Shown: positions 35,544-44,862 of the stretch, in pieces
How the letters are laid out: the number at the start of each line of letters is the position of its first letter
Numbering within the stretch: the first letter of the stretch is position 1
Source of the DNA: Catellatospora methionotrophica
GTDB taxonomy: Bacteria > Actinomycetota > Actinomycetes > Mycobacteriales > Micromonosporaceae
Assembly: GCF_011297335.1 (NCBI RefSeq)
Contig: NZ_JAAOTJ010000016.1
Span: forward strand, 1 to 64,000
Direction of reading: 5' to 3'
Length of the DNA stretch: 64,000 nt
Program-made: the position numbers and the translations under genes
The notes under the pieces: model-generated
Database searches by the model: none
What the model saw: only the letters and a program-made list of their open reading frames with translations
What the model was told of the DNA's origin: nothing

Positions 35544-36567
35544 CGCGGTGCCGGTCCAGCTGTCGGCGAAGGACTTCAAGTCCGACCAGGAGGTGCGCTG
35601 GTGCCCGGGCTGCGGTGACTACGCGATCCTGGCCGCGATGCAGACCTTCCTGCCGGAGCTGGGCATCCCTCGCGAGCGCACGGTCTTCGTGTCGGGCATC
35701 GGCTGCTCCTCGCGCTTCCCGTACTACCTGAACACGTACGGCATGCACTCGATCCACGGCCGGGCCCCGGCGATCGCCACCGGCCTGTCGGTGTCGCGCC
35801 CGGACCTGACCGTGTGGGTGGTGACCGGTGACGGCGACGCGCTGTCCATCGGCGGCAACCACCTGATCCACGCGCTGCGCCGCAACGTCAACATCAAGAT
35901 CCTGCTGTTCAACAACAAGATCTACGGTCTGACCAAGGGCCAGTACTCGCCGACCAGCGAGATCGGCAAGGTCACCAAGTCGACCCCGACCGGCTCGTCG
36001 GACGCACCGTTCAACCCGATCTCGCTGGCGCTGGGCGCGGAGGCCTCCTTCGTCGCCCGCACCATCGACTCCGACCGCAAGCACCTGCAGTCGGTGCTGC
36101 GCCAGGCGGCCGAGCACCAGGGTTCGGCGTTCGTGGAGATCTACCAGAACTGCAACATCTTCAACGACGGCGCGTTCGAGGTGCTCAAGGACCCCGAGAC
36201 GCGTGACGCGTACCTGATCCGGCTGGAGCACGGGCAGCCGATCACGTTCGGCAAGGACGACTCGCACGTGGTGACCCACCCGGCGGGCAGCTTCGGGCTG
36301 GCCGTCGGCGAGGCGGGCAAGGTCGACGCGAGCGAGGTGCTCACGCACGATGCGCACGCCGAGGACCCGGCGTACGCGTTCGCGCTGTCCCGGCTGGCCG
36401 GGCCGGACCTGCGGCACACCCCGGTGGGCGTGTTCCGCTCGGTGCGTCGCCCGTCCTACGACGAGCTGGTGCGCAACCAGCTCGACGCGGCCAAGGCGAA
36501 GGCCGGCGAGCCCGAGGCCGATCTGGCCGCGCTGCTCAACTCCGGCGACACCTGGACGATCCTGTAG
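35536..36567 (+). CDS. korB: 2-oxoglutarate:ferredoxin oxidoreductase, beta subunit
   Basis: A 343-aa thiamine-diphosphate and 4Fe-4S subunit partnering KorA. Cluster cysteines are CPGC (residues 29-32), GIGCSSRFP and CNIFNDGAF. The ThDP motif is GDGDALSIGGNHLIHALRRN followed by LLFNNKIYGLTKGQYSPTS. The ATG at 35536 lies inside the end of korA, so translation is coupled. It is followed by a strong terminator. No ferredoxin gene is adjacent, so the electron acceptor must be encoded elsewhere. Confidence 0.95.
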   Translation: MSNAVPVQLSAKDFKSDQEVRWCPGCGDYAILAAMQTFLPELGIPRERTVFVSGIGCSSRFPYYLNTYGMHSIHGRAPAIATGLSVSRPDLTVWVVTGDGDALSIGGNHLIHALRRNVNIKILLFNNKIYGLTKGQYSPTSEIGKVTKSTPTGSSDAPFNPISLALGAEASFVARTIDSDRKHLQSVLRQAAEHQGSAFVEIYQNCNIFNDGAFEVLKDPETRDAYLIRLEHGQPITFGKDDSHVVTHPAGSFGLAVGEAGKVDASEVLTHDAHAEDPAYAFALSRLAGPDLRHTPVGVFRSVRRPSYDELVRNQLDAAKAKAGEPEADLAALLNSGDTWTIL

Positions 36568-36584
36568 CCGACCGCACGACATGA

Positions 36585-36620
36585 AGCGCCGCCCGCGACC
36601 GGAAGGTCGCGGGCGGCGCT
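36585..36620. terminator. Bidirectional terminator between korB and the QGGY-repeat gene
   Basis: A perfect 16-bp inverted repeat (AGCGCCGCCCGCGACC) with a GGAA loop, 18 nt past the korB stop and 15 nt from the stop of the convergent gene. Confidence 0.85.
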
Positions 36621-36634
36621 GTCGGTGCCGGGGG

Positions 36635-37969
36635 TCAGGACTTCGGCTCGGTCTTGATCTCCAGCTGACCGCGGTCCGCGGCGAACTTCGCCTTCACGTC
36701 GGCGACCTTCTTCTCGAAGTACATGATCGAGCCGACACTGCCGGCGTCGGCCCACGCGCAGACCGCCATGGCCGTGCCGTCCGAGGTCATCCCGGCGCAC
36801 TTGGCCACACCACCCAGCGGCCCCGCAGGCACGTCCACCCACGGCTCGGTGATCTTCGAGTCGCCGGTCACCGCCTTCATGAACCCGTCCATCTCCGACT
36901 TCGGGCTCAGCACCGGCAGCGCGGCGGCGAACGCCATGGCCATGTTCTTCGTCTTCACGTCCCCGTAGAAGGCCGCGACCGAGGCGGTCACCCCGGGCTC
37001 ATCGGCGATCATCTGGGTGCGCAGCTCCTGGGCGCCCTTCACCAGGTCGGGTGAGGTGCTCTTCTCCCGGCCGCCGAGCTGGGCCGGTTCCTTCACCGTG
37101 ATCGTCGCGGCCTGGTCGACCGTGTCCTTGACGTCACCGATGGTGTCGCTGAGGAAGTAGTACGCGCCACCGGCGCCGCCGCCGCACACCACCAGCAGCA
37201 CGACCAGCGTGATCCACAGCCCCTTGCGGGACTTCTTGTACGGCGGGTCGGGATCGTGGCGCCGCTTGCTGCGTGGCTCGTGACCGGCGAACGGGTCGTC
37301 GGCTGCGCTCGCGTCGCCCAGGAAGCCGCCCTGCTGCGGGTAGCCGTCCTGGTAGCCGCCCTGACCGGCGGGCCTGCCGTAGGCCGCGGGCTGGCCGTAG
37401 GACTGCTGACCGCCCTGCTGGGGGTAACCGCCCTGGGCCGCGTACCCGTCCTGGGCATAACCGCCCTGGTTGCCGTAGCCGCCCTGACCTGCCTGTGCAC
37501 CGTACCCACCCTGCTGTGGATATCCACCCTGGCCGTAGCCACCCTGCTGTGGGTAACCATCGCCATGCTGTGGGTAACCACCATCCTGGCGACCGTAGCC
37601 ACCCTGCTGTGGATAACCGCCCTGGGTGCCCTGCGGATCCTGCTGCGAATAGCCCCCTGCCTGCGGATATCCACCCTGCGCGGGGTATCCGGGGCGGCCC
37701 GTGCCGGGCTGTCCGCCGCCGTATCCGCCGGATCCGGCGTAGCCGCCGTCCTGTGGATAACCTCCGGCCGGTGGATAACCCGGTTGCTGTGGATAACCGC
37801 TGTTCTGCTGGGGATAGCCGTATTGCTGGGGATATGTGCCGTTGGTGCCGGAGGTCGGGGCCGACGCCGGCGGCTGGCCGCGCCCGTCGTCCTCAGCGGG
37901 CCGACGCCACGGGTCCGCCGGGTGACCCTCCGGCTCCTCGCGGCGCGAACCGTAGTCGGAGTAGGACAT
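36635..37969 (-). CDS. Membrane protein with Gly/Tyr/Gln-rich (QGGYPQ) repeat domain
   Basis: A 444-aa protein starting at ATG 37969 behind GGGGAG. Residues about 40-215 are low complexity, with repeated GGYPQQ/QGGYG units in roughly ten or more variants, resembling prion-like phase-separating domains. A basic stretch [16 protein letters not shown] precedes a single transmembrane helix (about 250-272, [22 protein letters not shown]). The outer domain of about 170 residues ([20 protein letters not shown]...) has two cysteines near the end. Orientation is repeat inside and domain outside. I do not recognise a function. Related Pro/Gln/Tyr-rich proteins are common in actinobacteria with envelope roles. 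Confidence 0.7.
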   Translation of the reverse strand: MSYSDYGSRREEPEGHPADPWRRPAEDDGRGQPPASAPTSGTNGTYPQQYGYPQQNSGYPQQPGYPPAGGYPQDGGYAGSGGYGGGQPGTGRPGYPAQGGYPQAGGYSQQDPQGTQGGYPQQGGYGRQDGGYPQHGDGYPQQGGYGQGGYPQQGGYGAQAGQGGYGNQGGYAQDGYAAQGGYPQQGGQQSYGQPAAYGRPAGQGGYQDGYPQQGGFLGDASAADDPFAGHEPRSKRRHDPDPPYKKSRKGLWITLVVLLVVCGGGAGGAYYFLSDTIGDVKDTVDQAATITVKEPAQLGGREKSTSPDLVKGAQELRTQMIADEPGVTASVAAFYGDVKTKNMAMAFAAALPVLSPKSEMDGFMKAVTGDSKITEPWVDVPAGPLGGVAKCAGMTSDGTAMAVCAWADAGSVGSIMYFEKKVADVKAKFAADRGQLEIKTEPKS

Positions 37970-38131
37970 GTCAGCTCCCCACAGGTGTGGCCGGCGACAC
38001 GCTGTCACCGTCCGCCAGATGGTAGCGGCAGATGAGAAGTCCTCGGGAACCCTGTCCATCGAGACCCTTGCGTTCTTGGCTCGAGAATGAAAGTTTTCTT
38101 CGGACTGCACATTGCTACTGGAGGAATTCTC

Positions 38132-39775
38132 ATGCGCATGAGACTGATCGCGGCCGCGTCCGCGACAGCGCTGCTCGGCGCGCTGCTGGTGCCCGGCGGC
38201 GCGCAGGCCGATCCGCTGTCCGCAGTGCAAGCGGCCGCACCGGGCGCGGCGGAGTGCACACTCAACCCCGCACAGCCCAAGCGCGAGCTGCGGGCCATGT
38301 GGATCGCCAGCGTGGTGAACATCGACTGGCCGAGCGCTCCCGGCAAGGCCGAGGAGGAGCTGAAGGCCGAGTACCGCGGCTGGCTCGACCTCGCCCAGCG
38401 GCTCAACCACAACGCGGTCGTGGTGCAGGTCCGGCCCACCGCCGACGCGTTCTGGCCGTCGCCGTACGAGCCCTGGTCGGAGTGGCTGACCGGCAAGCGC
38501 GACAACGTCGGGCCGGGCTGGGACCCGCTGGCCTTCCTGGTCGCCGAGTCGCACGCCCGCAACCTGGAGTTCCACGCCTGGTTCAACCCCTACCGCGTCT
38601 CCATGCCGACCAGCGCCAGCGGCCTTGGCGCGGGCACCGACGTCAACAACCTCGCCCCCGGCCACCCCGCCCGGACGCACCCCGACTGGGCGCTCGCCTA
38701 CCCGGTCAACGCGGCGGGCAGCCGCCTCTACTACAACCCGGGCATTCCGGAGGTACGGCAGTACGTGCAGGACGCGATGATGCACGCGGTCGAGAACTAC
38801 GACATCGACGGCGTGCACTTCGACGACTACTTCTACCCGTACCCGGCGGCCGGTCAGGACTTCCCCGACCAGGCGACCTTCGAGCAGTACGGCGCGGGCT
38901 TCGCCAGCAAGGCCGACTGGCGGCGCAACAACATCGACCTGCTGGTGCACGAGATGAGCGGCCGCATCAAGGCCGCCAAGCCGTGGGTCAAGTTCGGGGT
39001 CAGCCCGTTCGGCATCTGGCGCAACAAGGCCGCCGACCCGCTGGGCTCGGAGACCAACGGCACCCAGTCCTACGACGCCAACTTCGCCGACACCCGCAAG
39101 TGGGTCAAGGAGGGCTGGCTGGACTACATCGTCCCGCAGATCTACTGGAACATCGGGCTGGCCGTGGCCGACTACGCCAAGCTCGTCCCGTGGTGGTCCG
39201 AGGTGGTCGCGGGCACCAACACGCAGCTCTACATCGGCCAGGCCGACTACAAGATCGCGACCGCCGGCCAGCCCGCGGCGTGGTTCGACCCGGCTGAGAT
39301 GAGCAAGCACCTCACCTTCAACCGCGACTACAACGTGTCCGGCAACGTGCACTTCAGCGCGGTGCAGGTGCGGGCCAACCGGATCGGGGCCACCGACCTG
39401 TACGCGGCCGACCACTACAGCAAGCCGGCCCTGGTGCCCACCATGACGCACCTGCCCAGCAAGCCGCTGCTGTTCCCGGTCGTCACCAAGGCCGACCGGA
39501 GCGAGGCCGGAGTCGCCCTGAAGTGGCAGCCGCTGGCCGACGGGGCAGGCCCCTTCGGCACCGCGACGTCGTACGCCGTCTACCGGCTCGACGGCCTGCG
39601 GCTGCTGCCGGGCGCCTGCGACCTGGCCGACGCCTCGCACCTGGTCGCCACGACCCGGGGCACGTCGTTCACGGACACCACCGCCGTGCCCGGCCAGCGC
39701 TACACCTACTTCGTCACCTCGCTGGACCGGCTCTACAACGAGAGCCTGCCCAGCCCGGCCCGCTTCGTCCCCTGA
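38132..39775 (+). CDS. Secreted family 10-like glycosylhydrolase (GHL10)
   Basis: A 547-aa secreted enzyme. The signal peptide [19 protein letters not shown] ends near an AQA/D site (residue 26). The TIM-barrel GHL10 domain includes [16 protein letters not shown] (near 52), [11 protein letters not shown] (near 148), and [12 protein letters not shown] (near 230), the last probably holding catalytic acids. The final 110 residues form a fibronectin-type III-like domain ([13 protein letters not shown]...[15 protein letters not shown]). The start is ATG 38132 behind GGAGGA; the frame opens earlier but has no signal peptide. It is probably a cell-wall or polysaccharide hydrolase. Two hairpins follow. 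Confidence 0.85.
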   Translation: MRMRLIAAASATALLGALLVPGGAQADPLSAVQAAAPGAAECTLNPAQPKRELRAMWIASVVNIDWPSAPGKAEEELKAEYRGWLDLAQRLNHNAVVVQVRPTADAFWPSPYEPWSEWLTGKRDNVGPGWDPLAFLVAESHARNLEFHAWFNPYRVSMPTSASGLGAGTDVNNLAPGHPARTHPDWALAYPVNAAGSRLYYNPGIPEVRQYVQDAMMHAVENYDIDGVHFDDYFYPYPAAGQDFPDQATFEQYGAGFASKADWRRNNIDLLVHEMSGRIKAAKPWVKFGVSPFGIWRNKAADPLGSETNGTQSYDANFADTRKWVKEGWLDYIVPQIYWNIGLAVADYAKLVPWWSEVVAGTNTQLYIGQADYKIATAGQPAAWFDPAEMSKHLTFNRDYNVSGNVHFSAVQVRANRIGATDLYAADHYSKPALVPTMTHLPSKPLLFPVVTKADRSEAGVALKWQPLADGAGPFGTATSYAVYRLDGLRLLPGACDLADASHLVATTRGTSFTDTTAVPGQRYTYFVTSLDRLYNESLPSPARFVP

Positions 39776-39785
39776 TCCAGGGGTG

Positions 39786-39847
39786 AGCACGCACCCCTTC
39801 GCGTGCTGGTGAGAGGGCGCCCGCCGAGACCCGGCGGGCGCCCTCTC
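39786..39847. terminator. Tandem hairpins between the glycosylhydrolase gene and the sigma-partner gene
   Basis: A 7-bp hairpin (AGCACGC/GCGTGCT, 39786-39807) is followed by a perfect 16-bp inverted repeat GAGAGGGCGCCCGCCG (39811-39826 and 39832-39847) with a 5-nt loop. They lie between convergent genes and probably terminate both. Confidence 0.82.
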
Positions 39848-39856
39848 CGTACGCCG

Positions 39857-40627
39857 TCAGAGGTGCACGGCCGGATCCACGCCGACGGACTGCCACAGGT
39901 CGGTCCACGGCAGGGCGTGCCTCTCCGGGTGCCCCACGAAGAACAGGGTCCCGTCCGGCTTCACCACCTGCACCGCCGACTCGTTCGCCAGCACGGTCAC
40001 GCCCGGGGTTCTCGACAGTCCCGTGCCACCGCCGGGCACCTTGCCCACCAGGCCGGGCACCAGCTCCGGCTCCCCGGCGGGATCGTCCTGCGGCATCGCC
40101 CCCACATGGATGCGCACCGCGCTGGTGACACCTCCGATGGTGAGCTGCCCGATCCAGTCGAAGTTCTCCAGGCGCAGCCGGTGCAGCGGGGAGTCGTCCG
40201 GGCAGGCGGCGTCGAAGGTGGCGGCGTCGTAGGGGGCCAGCCGCGCGGGCGGTGTCGCCCCCGGGCTGCACACGTGCATCTGCCGCCGCAGGGTCGCCAG
40301 GCCGGCCACTCCCGGCGCCTCGCGGGCTATCGCCGCCTTGACGGCCGCCAGCAGCCGCTGCGCCCTCTCGTCCGGCGTCTCGGGGGCCGCATGCGCGGAG
40401 ACGGCGGCTGAGGCCGCCGCCGGGGGCCGCGGCGGGCGCACCGGCGGCCCGAGCACGCTGACCGCCGACAGCGCCGCGGCCACGGTCAGCGCCAGGCCGC
40501 CGGAGGCCGCGGCGATCCGGCGGCCCCGCTGGGCGCGCCTGCCCCGCTTGACCAGGTCGTCGATGTCCATCGTGGTACGCGGGGCGGTGCCCACGTACTC
40601 GTCCAGGCATTCTCGGTAGTCGTTCAT
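39857..40627 (-). CDS. Single-pass membrane protein coupled to a sigma factor (possible anti-sigma)
   Basis: A 256-aa protein. A cytoplasmic N-terminus of about 38 residues (DYRECLDEYVGTAPRTTMDI) precedes a transmembrane helix (about 39-60, AAASGGLALTVAAALSAVSVL), an Ala/Pro linker, and an outer domain with cysteines (HVCSPG, AACPDD). The ATG at 40627 overlaps the sigma-factor stop by 4 nt (ATGA). This gene pair is a common Micromonosporaceae layout, and an anti-sigma or sensor role is inferred from it. No zinc-finger anti-sigma motif (HxxxCxxC) is visible. Confidence 0.65.
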   Translation of the reverse strand: MNDYRECLDEYVGTAPRTTMDIDDLVKRGRRAQRGRRIAAASGGLALTVAAALSAVSVLGPPVRPPRPPAAASAAVSAHAAPETPDERAQRLLAAVKAAIAREAPGVAGLATLRRQMHVCSPGATPPARLAPYDAATFDAACPDDSPLHRLRLENFDWIGQLTIGGVTSAVRIHVGAMPQDDPAGEPELVPGLVGKVPGGGTGLSRTPGVTVLANESAVQVVKPDGTLFFVGHPERHALPWTDLWQSVGVDPAVHL

Positions 40628-41124
40628 AGCCGTCCCTCCGCATGCGCGTCGACTGCCAGGCCGCGCAGGGTCTCCAGCCCCCGAGCCGACTGGCTCTTCA
40701 CGGTTCCCTCGGAGATGCCGAGCAGGTGCGCGGTCTGCTCGACCGACAGGTCGCAGTAGTAGCGCAGCACCACCACTGCCCGCTGGCGCGGGCCCAGCGA
40801 GCGCAGCAGTCGGCCGATGCCGCTGCGGTCACCCGGCTCGACGGGTGGGGCCTGGGCCTCGGGCGGCTCCGCTTGCGGCCATTCGCGCCGCCACGGCCGC
40901 CTACGCTCGTCCAGCCAGGCGTTGGTCAGCATCCCGCGCACGTAGGCGTCGACGTTGTCCGCACCGCGCGCCCGCGACCAGGAGCGGTACAGCTTCAACA
41001 GCACCGTCGACACCAGATCATCAGCGGCATGCCAGTCGTGGCACAGCAGGAACGCGGTGCGCCGCAGGCTCTCCATCCGCGCCGCCACGTACTCCCGATA
41101 CTCGGGCTCGTCCTCGCGCCTCAC
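40624..41124 (-). CDS. SigE-family ECF RNA polymerase sigma factor
   Basis: A 166-aa sigma factor. Region 2 is at residues about 10-75 (EYVAARMESLRRTAFLLCHD, ADDLVSTVLLKLYRSWSR) and region 4 at about 105-155 (LGPRQRAVVVLRYYCDLS, GISEGTVKSQSARGLETL). The GTG at 41124 has GGAGGA 6 nt upstream and the length fits the SigE-type family; the longer frame to 41454 is not needed. It is translationally coupled to the downstream membrane protein. It is divergent from the phospholipase A2 gene across 196 bp, which makes that gene a candidate target. Confidence 0.87.
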   Translation of the reverse strand: MRREDEPEYREYVAARMESLRRTAFLLCHDWHAADDLVSTVLLKLYRSWSRARGADNVDAYVRGMLTNAWLDERRRPWRREWPQAEPPEAQAPPVEPGDRSGIGRLLRSLGPRQRAVVVLRYYCDLSVEQTAHLLGISEGTVKSQSARGLETLRGLAVDAHAEGRL

Positions 41125-41320
41125 GTCGTCTCCTCCGATCGTCTCCGCGCAGGGGACGTAAGCGGCTTCCAGCGGGGTTGCACATCTATGCAGCGACGGA
41201 AAAATCAACACTTCCGAAACATCCGCGCAACGGCTACATTCAGCTCCACCGATGCTCAACCACGCATCGGCCGATCGGCTCGTTGAACCCCTGACGAACC
41301 CTATTCGCCGAGGTGAAGCC

Positions 41321-41857
41321 ATGTCCCGTCTGCGCCTGCTGCTCGCCCCCGCGGCCGCGATGATCGCCGTTCTCGCGATCGCCGCCCCGGCCCAGGCGGT
41401 GACCCCCGCCGAGAAGCTGTCCGTCATGTCGAGCTGGTCGCAGACCAGCGTCAACAGCTACAACGCGTGGAACAGCGCGCGGCAGAACCAGGGCGCATGG
41501 TCGGCGTACGCGTTCGACTGGAGCACCGACTACTGCTCCACCAGCCCGGACAACCCGCTCGGCTTCGACTTCAAGCTGTCCTGCCACCGGCACGACTTCA
41601 ACTACCGCAACTACAAGGCGATGGGGCAGTTCTCCGCGAACAAGTCCCGCCTGGACAGCGCCTTCTACGAGGACCTCAAGCGCAAGTGCGCGACGTACAA
41701 CGCCGTCGTGCGCCCCGCCTGCACGAGCCTCGCCTGGACCTACTACCAGGCCGTCAAGGCCTTCGGCAGCGTCGGCGCGGTCAGCCAGGCCGACATCGCC
41801 AAGGCCCAGAAGATCAAGGACGACGCGCTGCGCGCCCACGCCGCCGCGAACGACTGA
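41321..41857 (+). CDS. Secreted prokaryotic phospholipase A2
   Basis: A 178-aa secreted lipase hydrolysing the sn-2 ester of phospholipids. The signal peptide MSRLRLLLAPAAAMIAVLAI ends at an AQA site near residue 27. The catalytic segment SCHRHDFNYRNY (near residues 87-98) holds the His-Asp dyad. Four cysteines (DYCSTS, LSCHRH, RKCATY, RPACTS) would form two disulfides as in Streptomyces PLA2. Length is typical. The start is ATG 41321 behind GAGGTGA. It is transcribed divergently from the sigma/partner pair and is followed by a terminator facing the cyclase gene. Confidence 0.9.
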   Translation: MSRLRLLLAPAAAMIAVLAIAAPAQAVTPAEKLSVMSSWSQTSVNSYNAWNSARQNQGAWSAYAFDWSTDYCSTSPDNPLGFDFKLSCHRHDFNYRNYKAMGQFSANKSRLDSAFYEDLKRKCATYNAVVRPACTSLAWTYYQAVKAFGSVGAVSQADIAKAQKIKDDALRAHAAAND

Positions 41858-41877
41858 CGACGCCCGCTTCCGCGGTT

Positions 41878-41920
41878 CCTGCGCAGGCTTCCCGATCCGT
41901 CTCCGGGAAGGCTGCGCAGG
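41878..41920. terminator. Bidirectional terminator between the PLA2 gene and the cyclase-ATPase gene
   Basis: A 17-bp inverted repeat (CCTGCGCAGGCTTCCCG and CGGGAAGGCTGCGCAGG) with one mismatch and a 9-nt loop, 20 nt past the PLA2 stop and 17 nt from the stop of the convergent gene. Confidence 0.8.
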
Positions 41921-41937
41921 ACTGCGTCAGGGGCCGG

Positions 41938-44670
41938 TCAGGAGCCGCTGGGCAGCTCGGCGAAGCGGCTGGAGTCCACCGCGAGATCCGGGTGCTCGAC
42001 CGCCAGCGCCAGCGAGGCCGTCTCGCCCAGCGACAGGGCGGTCCCCCGGGCGTACGCCTCGTCGAAGGCCGCGTCGCCCAGCGCCGCCCGAGCGGCCTGC
42101 AACTGCGCGGTCCAGAACGGAGCGAAGATGCCGGGGCCGCAGTGCAGCCGCACCGTCGCCGACTCCGACGCCCCGAACAGCATCGCCGCCGTCACCGCGT
42201 CCCCGCCCTGCACACACCGCGCCGCCATCGCCTTCACGGCCACGCAGGCCCGCCCGTGGAAGCCGTACGCCATCCGCGAGCGCAGCGCCACGGTCAGGTG
42301 CTCGTGCGCGGCCACCAGGTCACCCCGGCGCAGCGCCACCATGCCGAGCAGCAGGTCCAGGGTGCGCCGCCCGCGCTCGGCCGGGCGCAGCTGCTCCAGC
42401 TGGCGGGACGCGGCCAGCAGCGTGGCGGCCTCGTCCAGCGCGCCGCGCAGCCACAGCAGCTCGGCCAGATTGCACACCGCGAACAGCGCGTCCGGCGCGA
42501 CCTCGTACCGGGTCGCCCAGGCCAGCACCTCCCGGCAGGCCTGCTCGGCATCGTCGGGCTGGCCCGCGTCGCGCAGCGCGCCCGAGCGCCCGGCCAGCAC
42601 CCGCGCCAGCAGCCCCGGGTCGCCCGCGCGGCGGCCCGCGGTCTCGGCGCGGCGGCTGAACCGCAGCTCCTCGACGAACTCCCCGTCGACGGCGGCATGA
42701 CCCGAGTGCGCGTGGTAGGCGCGGGCCAGTTCAGCGTCGGGCACCTGCTCGCCGGTCTCGGACAGGCGGGCGTACAGCCGGAACAGCCACAGGCGGCCCT
42801 CCCGGGCCAGGCCGCGCTCGCGCCACCACTGGTCCAGCCCGCACGAGATCTGCAGACCGGAGCGGGCGCTGCCGCCCGTGCCGCACCAGCGCAGCGCGGC
42901 GCGCAGCTCAGCCGCCAGCGGGTCGATCGAGTACAGCGACAGGGTCACCGGCTGCTCGTCCGGGCCGCGCCCGACCGCGTGCAGCGCGCGCAGCGCCCAG
43001 GCCACGTGCCGGTCCCGGGCCGCGGCCTCCTCGCCGTGCGCGGCCAGCTGCCGGGCGGCGTACCCCCGGATCGGGTCCAGCATGCGGTAGGTCGTGCCGT
43101 GCGCACCCGGTTCGGCCTGCACCAGCGACTTGTCCACCAGCACGGTGAGCGGGCCGAGCGGGTCGCCGTCCAGCAGCCACTCCACCCCGGCCAGGCTGAC
43201 CGGACCGGCGAACACCGACAGCCAGCGCAGCAGGTGCGCCGCGTCGTCCGGCAGGGTGCGGTAGGACCAGGTCACCGTGGCCTGCATGGTGGCGTGCCGG
43301 GCGTGCGCGCCCGAATGCGGTCCGCCCGCGTCCAGTGCCCGCAGCGGGTCGCTCTCCTCGGCGGTCAGCTCGGCGTGCAGCCGTGCGGCGAGCTCGCCGC
43401 CGGACAGCACCCGCAGCCGGGCCGCGGCCAGCTCGATGGCCAGCGGCAGCCCGTCCAGGCGGGCCGCGACGCGGGCCAGGTCGGCGAGTTCGGCGGGTTC
43501 GACCGGTCGGCCACCGCGCGCCGCCGCGGTGCGCTCGGCCAGCAGCGTCACCGCGTCGCTGGCAGTACCGCCCGCGCCCGGTGACAGCGACAGCGGGGGG
43601 ATGCGCCACACCAGCTCGCCCGCGATGCCCAGCGGCTCGCGGCTGGTCGCCAGCACGGTCACCTCGTGCGCCCCCGCCAGTAGCTGGGCCACCAGCGGCG
43701 CGACGGTGCCGACCTGCGCCTCGCAGGTGTCCAGCAGCAGCATCAGGCGGCGCGTCGAGGCGTGCTCGACCAGGGTCTCGACGACCGGTCGGCCCGGCTC
43801 CGGGCGCAGGCCCAGCACCGTGGCGATGGTGAAGGCCAGCAGGCCCGGATCGGTGACCCCGGCGATGTCGACGTTCCAGATCCCGTCGGGATAGGACTCG
43901 ATGAGGTCGTGCGCGACGGCCACGGCCAGCCGCGTCTTGCCCGCGCCGCCCGCGCCCACCACCGTCGTCAGCCGGTGCGCCGACAGCAGTTCGGCGAGCT
44001 CGGCCCGCTCCGGGTGACGGCCGACGAAGGAGGTCAGCGGGCTGGGCAGGTTGTGCGGGGCGGTGCGGTCGGTGCGCGGGCGCGGGAAGTGCTGCTCCAG
44101 TTCCGGGGCGACCAGCTGGAACAGGCGCTCGCGGCCGTCGAAGCCGCGCAGCCGGTGCAGGCCGAGGTCCAGCAGCCAGGCCTGGTCCGGCAGCCGTGCG
44201 GCGGCCTCGGCCGTCGACGCGGACAGCAGGATCTGCCCGCCGTGCGCCGCCGCGGCGACCCGCGCGGCCCGGTGCACCTCGGCGCTGGCGTACTCGCCGC
44301 CGTGCGGCTGCGCGATTCCGGTGTGGAGGCCCATCCGCACCCTGGGCTGCGCCTGCGGATCGGCCCACGGGTGCGCCTCCAGTGCGCGCTGTGCGCAGGC
44401 GCACGCCTCGACCGCGGTCGAGGCGTCGGCGAAGGCGAAGAAGTAGGAGTCGCCCTCGGTGAACAGTTCCACGCCACCGGCCGCCGCCAGCGCAGCACGA
44501 AGCACCCGCCGGTGCTCGTGGAGCACCGGCCGGTAGCCGTCGCCGAGCATCTGGGCCAGTCGGGTCGAGCCCTCGATGTCGGTGAACAGGAACGTCACCT
44601 GCCCACGCGGCAGGTGTATACGCTGCGGCACGCGCGGATAACCTCCGCCCCCCTGGAAGTCGCGGTTCAT
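41938..44670 (-). CDS. Class III cyclase-domain / STAND ATPase regulator
   Basis: A 910-aa signalling protein. Residues about 20-185 are a nucleotide-cyclase homology domain with metal Asp in TFLFTDIEGSTRL and EGDSYFFAFAD. The usual Lys before TxGD is Phe, and the VNRAAR asparagine is His (EVHRAARV), so cyclase activity or specificity may be altered. An NB-ARC-like ATPase follows, with P-loop VVGAGGAGKTRLA near residue 240 and LLLDTCEAQ as Walker B. Then come winged-helix and TPR-like helices to the end. There is no C-terminal DNA-binding domain. The ATG at 44670 follows GGTGGGGGT; earlier starts are open. Confidence 0.82.
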   Translation of the reverse strand: MNRDFQGGGGYPRVPQRIHLPRGQVTFLFTDIEGSTRLAQMLGDGYRPVLHEHRRVLRAALAAAGGVELFTEGDSYFFAFADASTAVEACACAQRALEAHPWADPQAQPRVRMGLHTGIAQPHGGEYASAEVHRAARVAAAAHGGQILLSASTAEAAARLPDQAWLLDLGLHRLRGFDGRERLFQLVAPELEQHFPRPRTDRTAPHNLPSPLTSFVGRHPERAELAELLSAHRLTTVVGAGGAGKTRLAVAVAHDLIESYPDGIWNVDIAGVTDPGLLAFTIATVLGLRPEPGRPVVETLVEHASTRRLMLLLDTCEAQVGTVAPLVAQLLAGAHEVTVLATSREPLGIAGELVWRIPPLSLSPGAGGTASDAVTLLAERTAAARGGRPVEPAELADLARVAARLDGLPLAIELAAARLRVLSGGELAARLHAELTAEESDPLRALDAGGPHSGAHARHATMQATVTWSYRTLPDDAAHLLRWLSVFAGPVSLAGVEWLLDGDPLGPLTVLVDKSLVQAEPGAHGTTYRMLDPIRGYAARQLAAHGEEAAARDRHVAWALRALHAVGRGPDEQPVTLSLYSIDPLAAELRAALRWCGTGGSARSGLQISCGLDQWWRERGLAREGRLWLFRLYARLSETGEQVPDAELARAYHAHSGHAAVDGEFVEELRFSRRAETAGRRAGDPGLLARVLAGRSGALRDAGQPDDAEQACREVLAWATRYEVAPDALFAVCNLAELLWLRGALDEAATLLAASRQLEQLRPAERGRRTLDLLLGMVALRRGDLVAAHEHLTVALRSRMAYGFHGRACVAVKAMAARCVQGGDAVTAAMLFGASESATVRLHCGPGIFAPFWTAQLQAARAALGDAAFDEAYARGTALSLGETASLALAVEHPDLAVDSSRFAELPSGS

Positions 44671-44862
44671 GCTGCCGTACCCCCACCTGCACAGGACATC
44701 GTGAGAACGGGTTGATCGAGCCATCCGAGGTGTCACCACCCGCGACGATGACCGCGATCGCTGCCGTGTCGAGCTGCCAACCGTCGTAACGAGGACACCG
44801 CAGGGCGGATGTGGGCCGTCAGGTCACAACCGGATCATCCAAGCCGTCTCGACGGACAGCAC

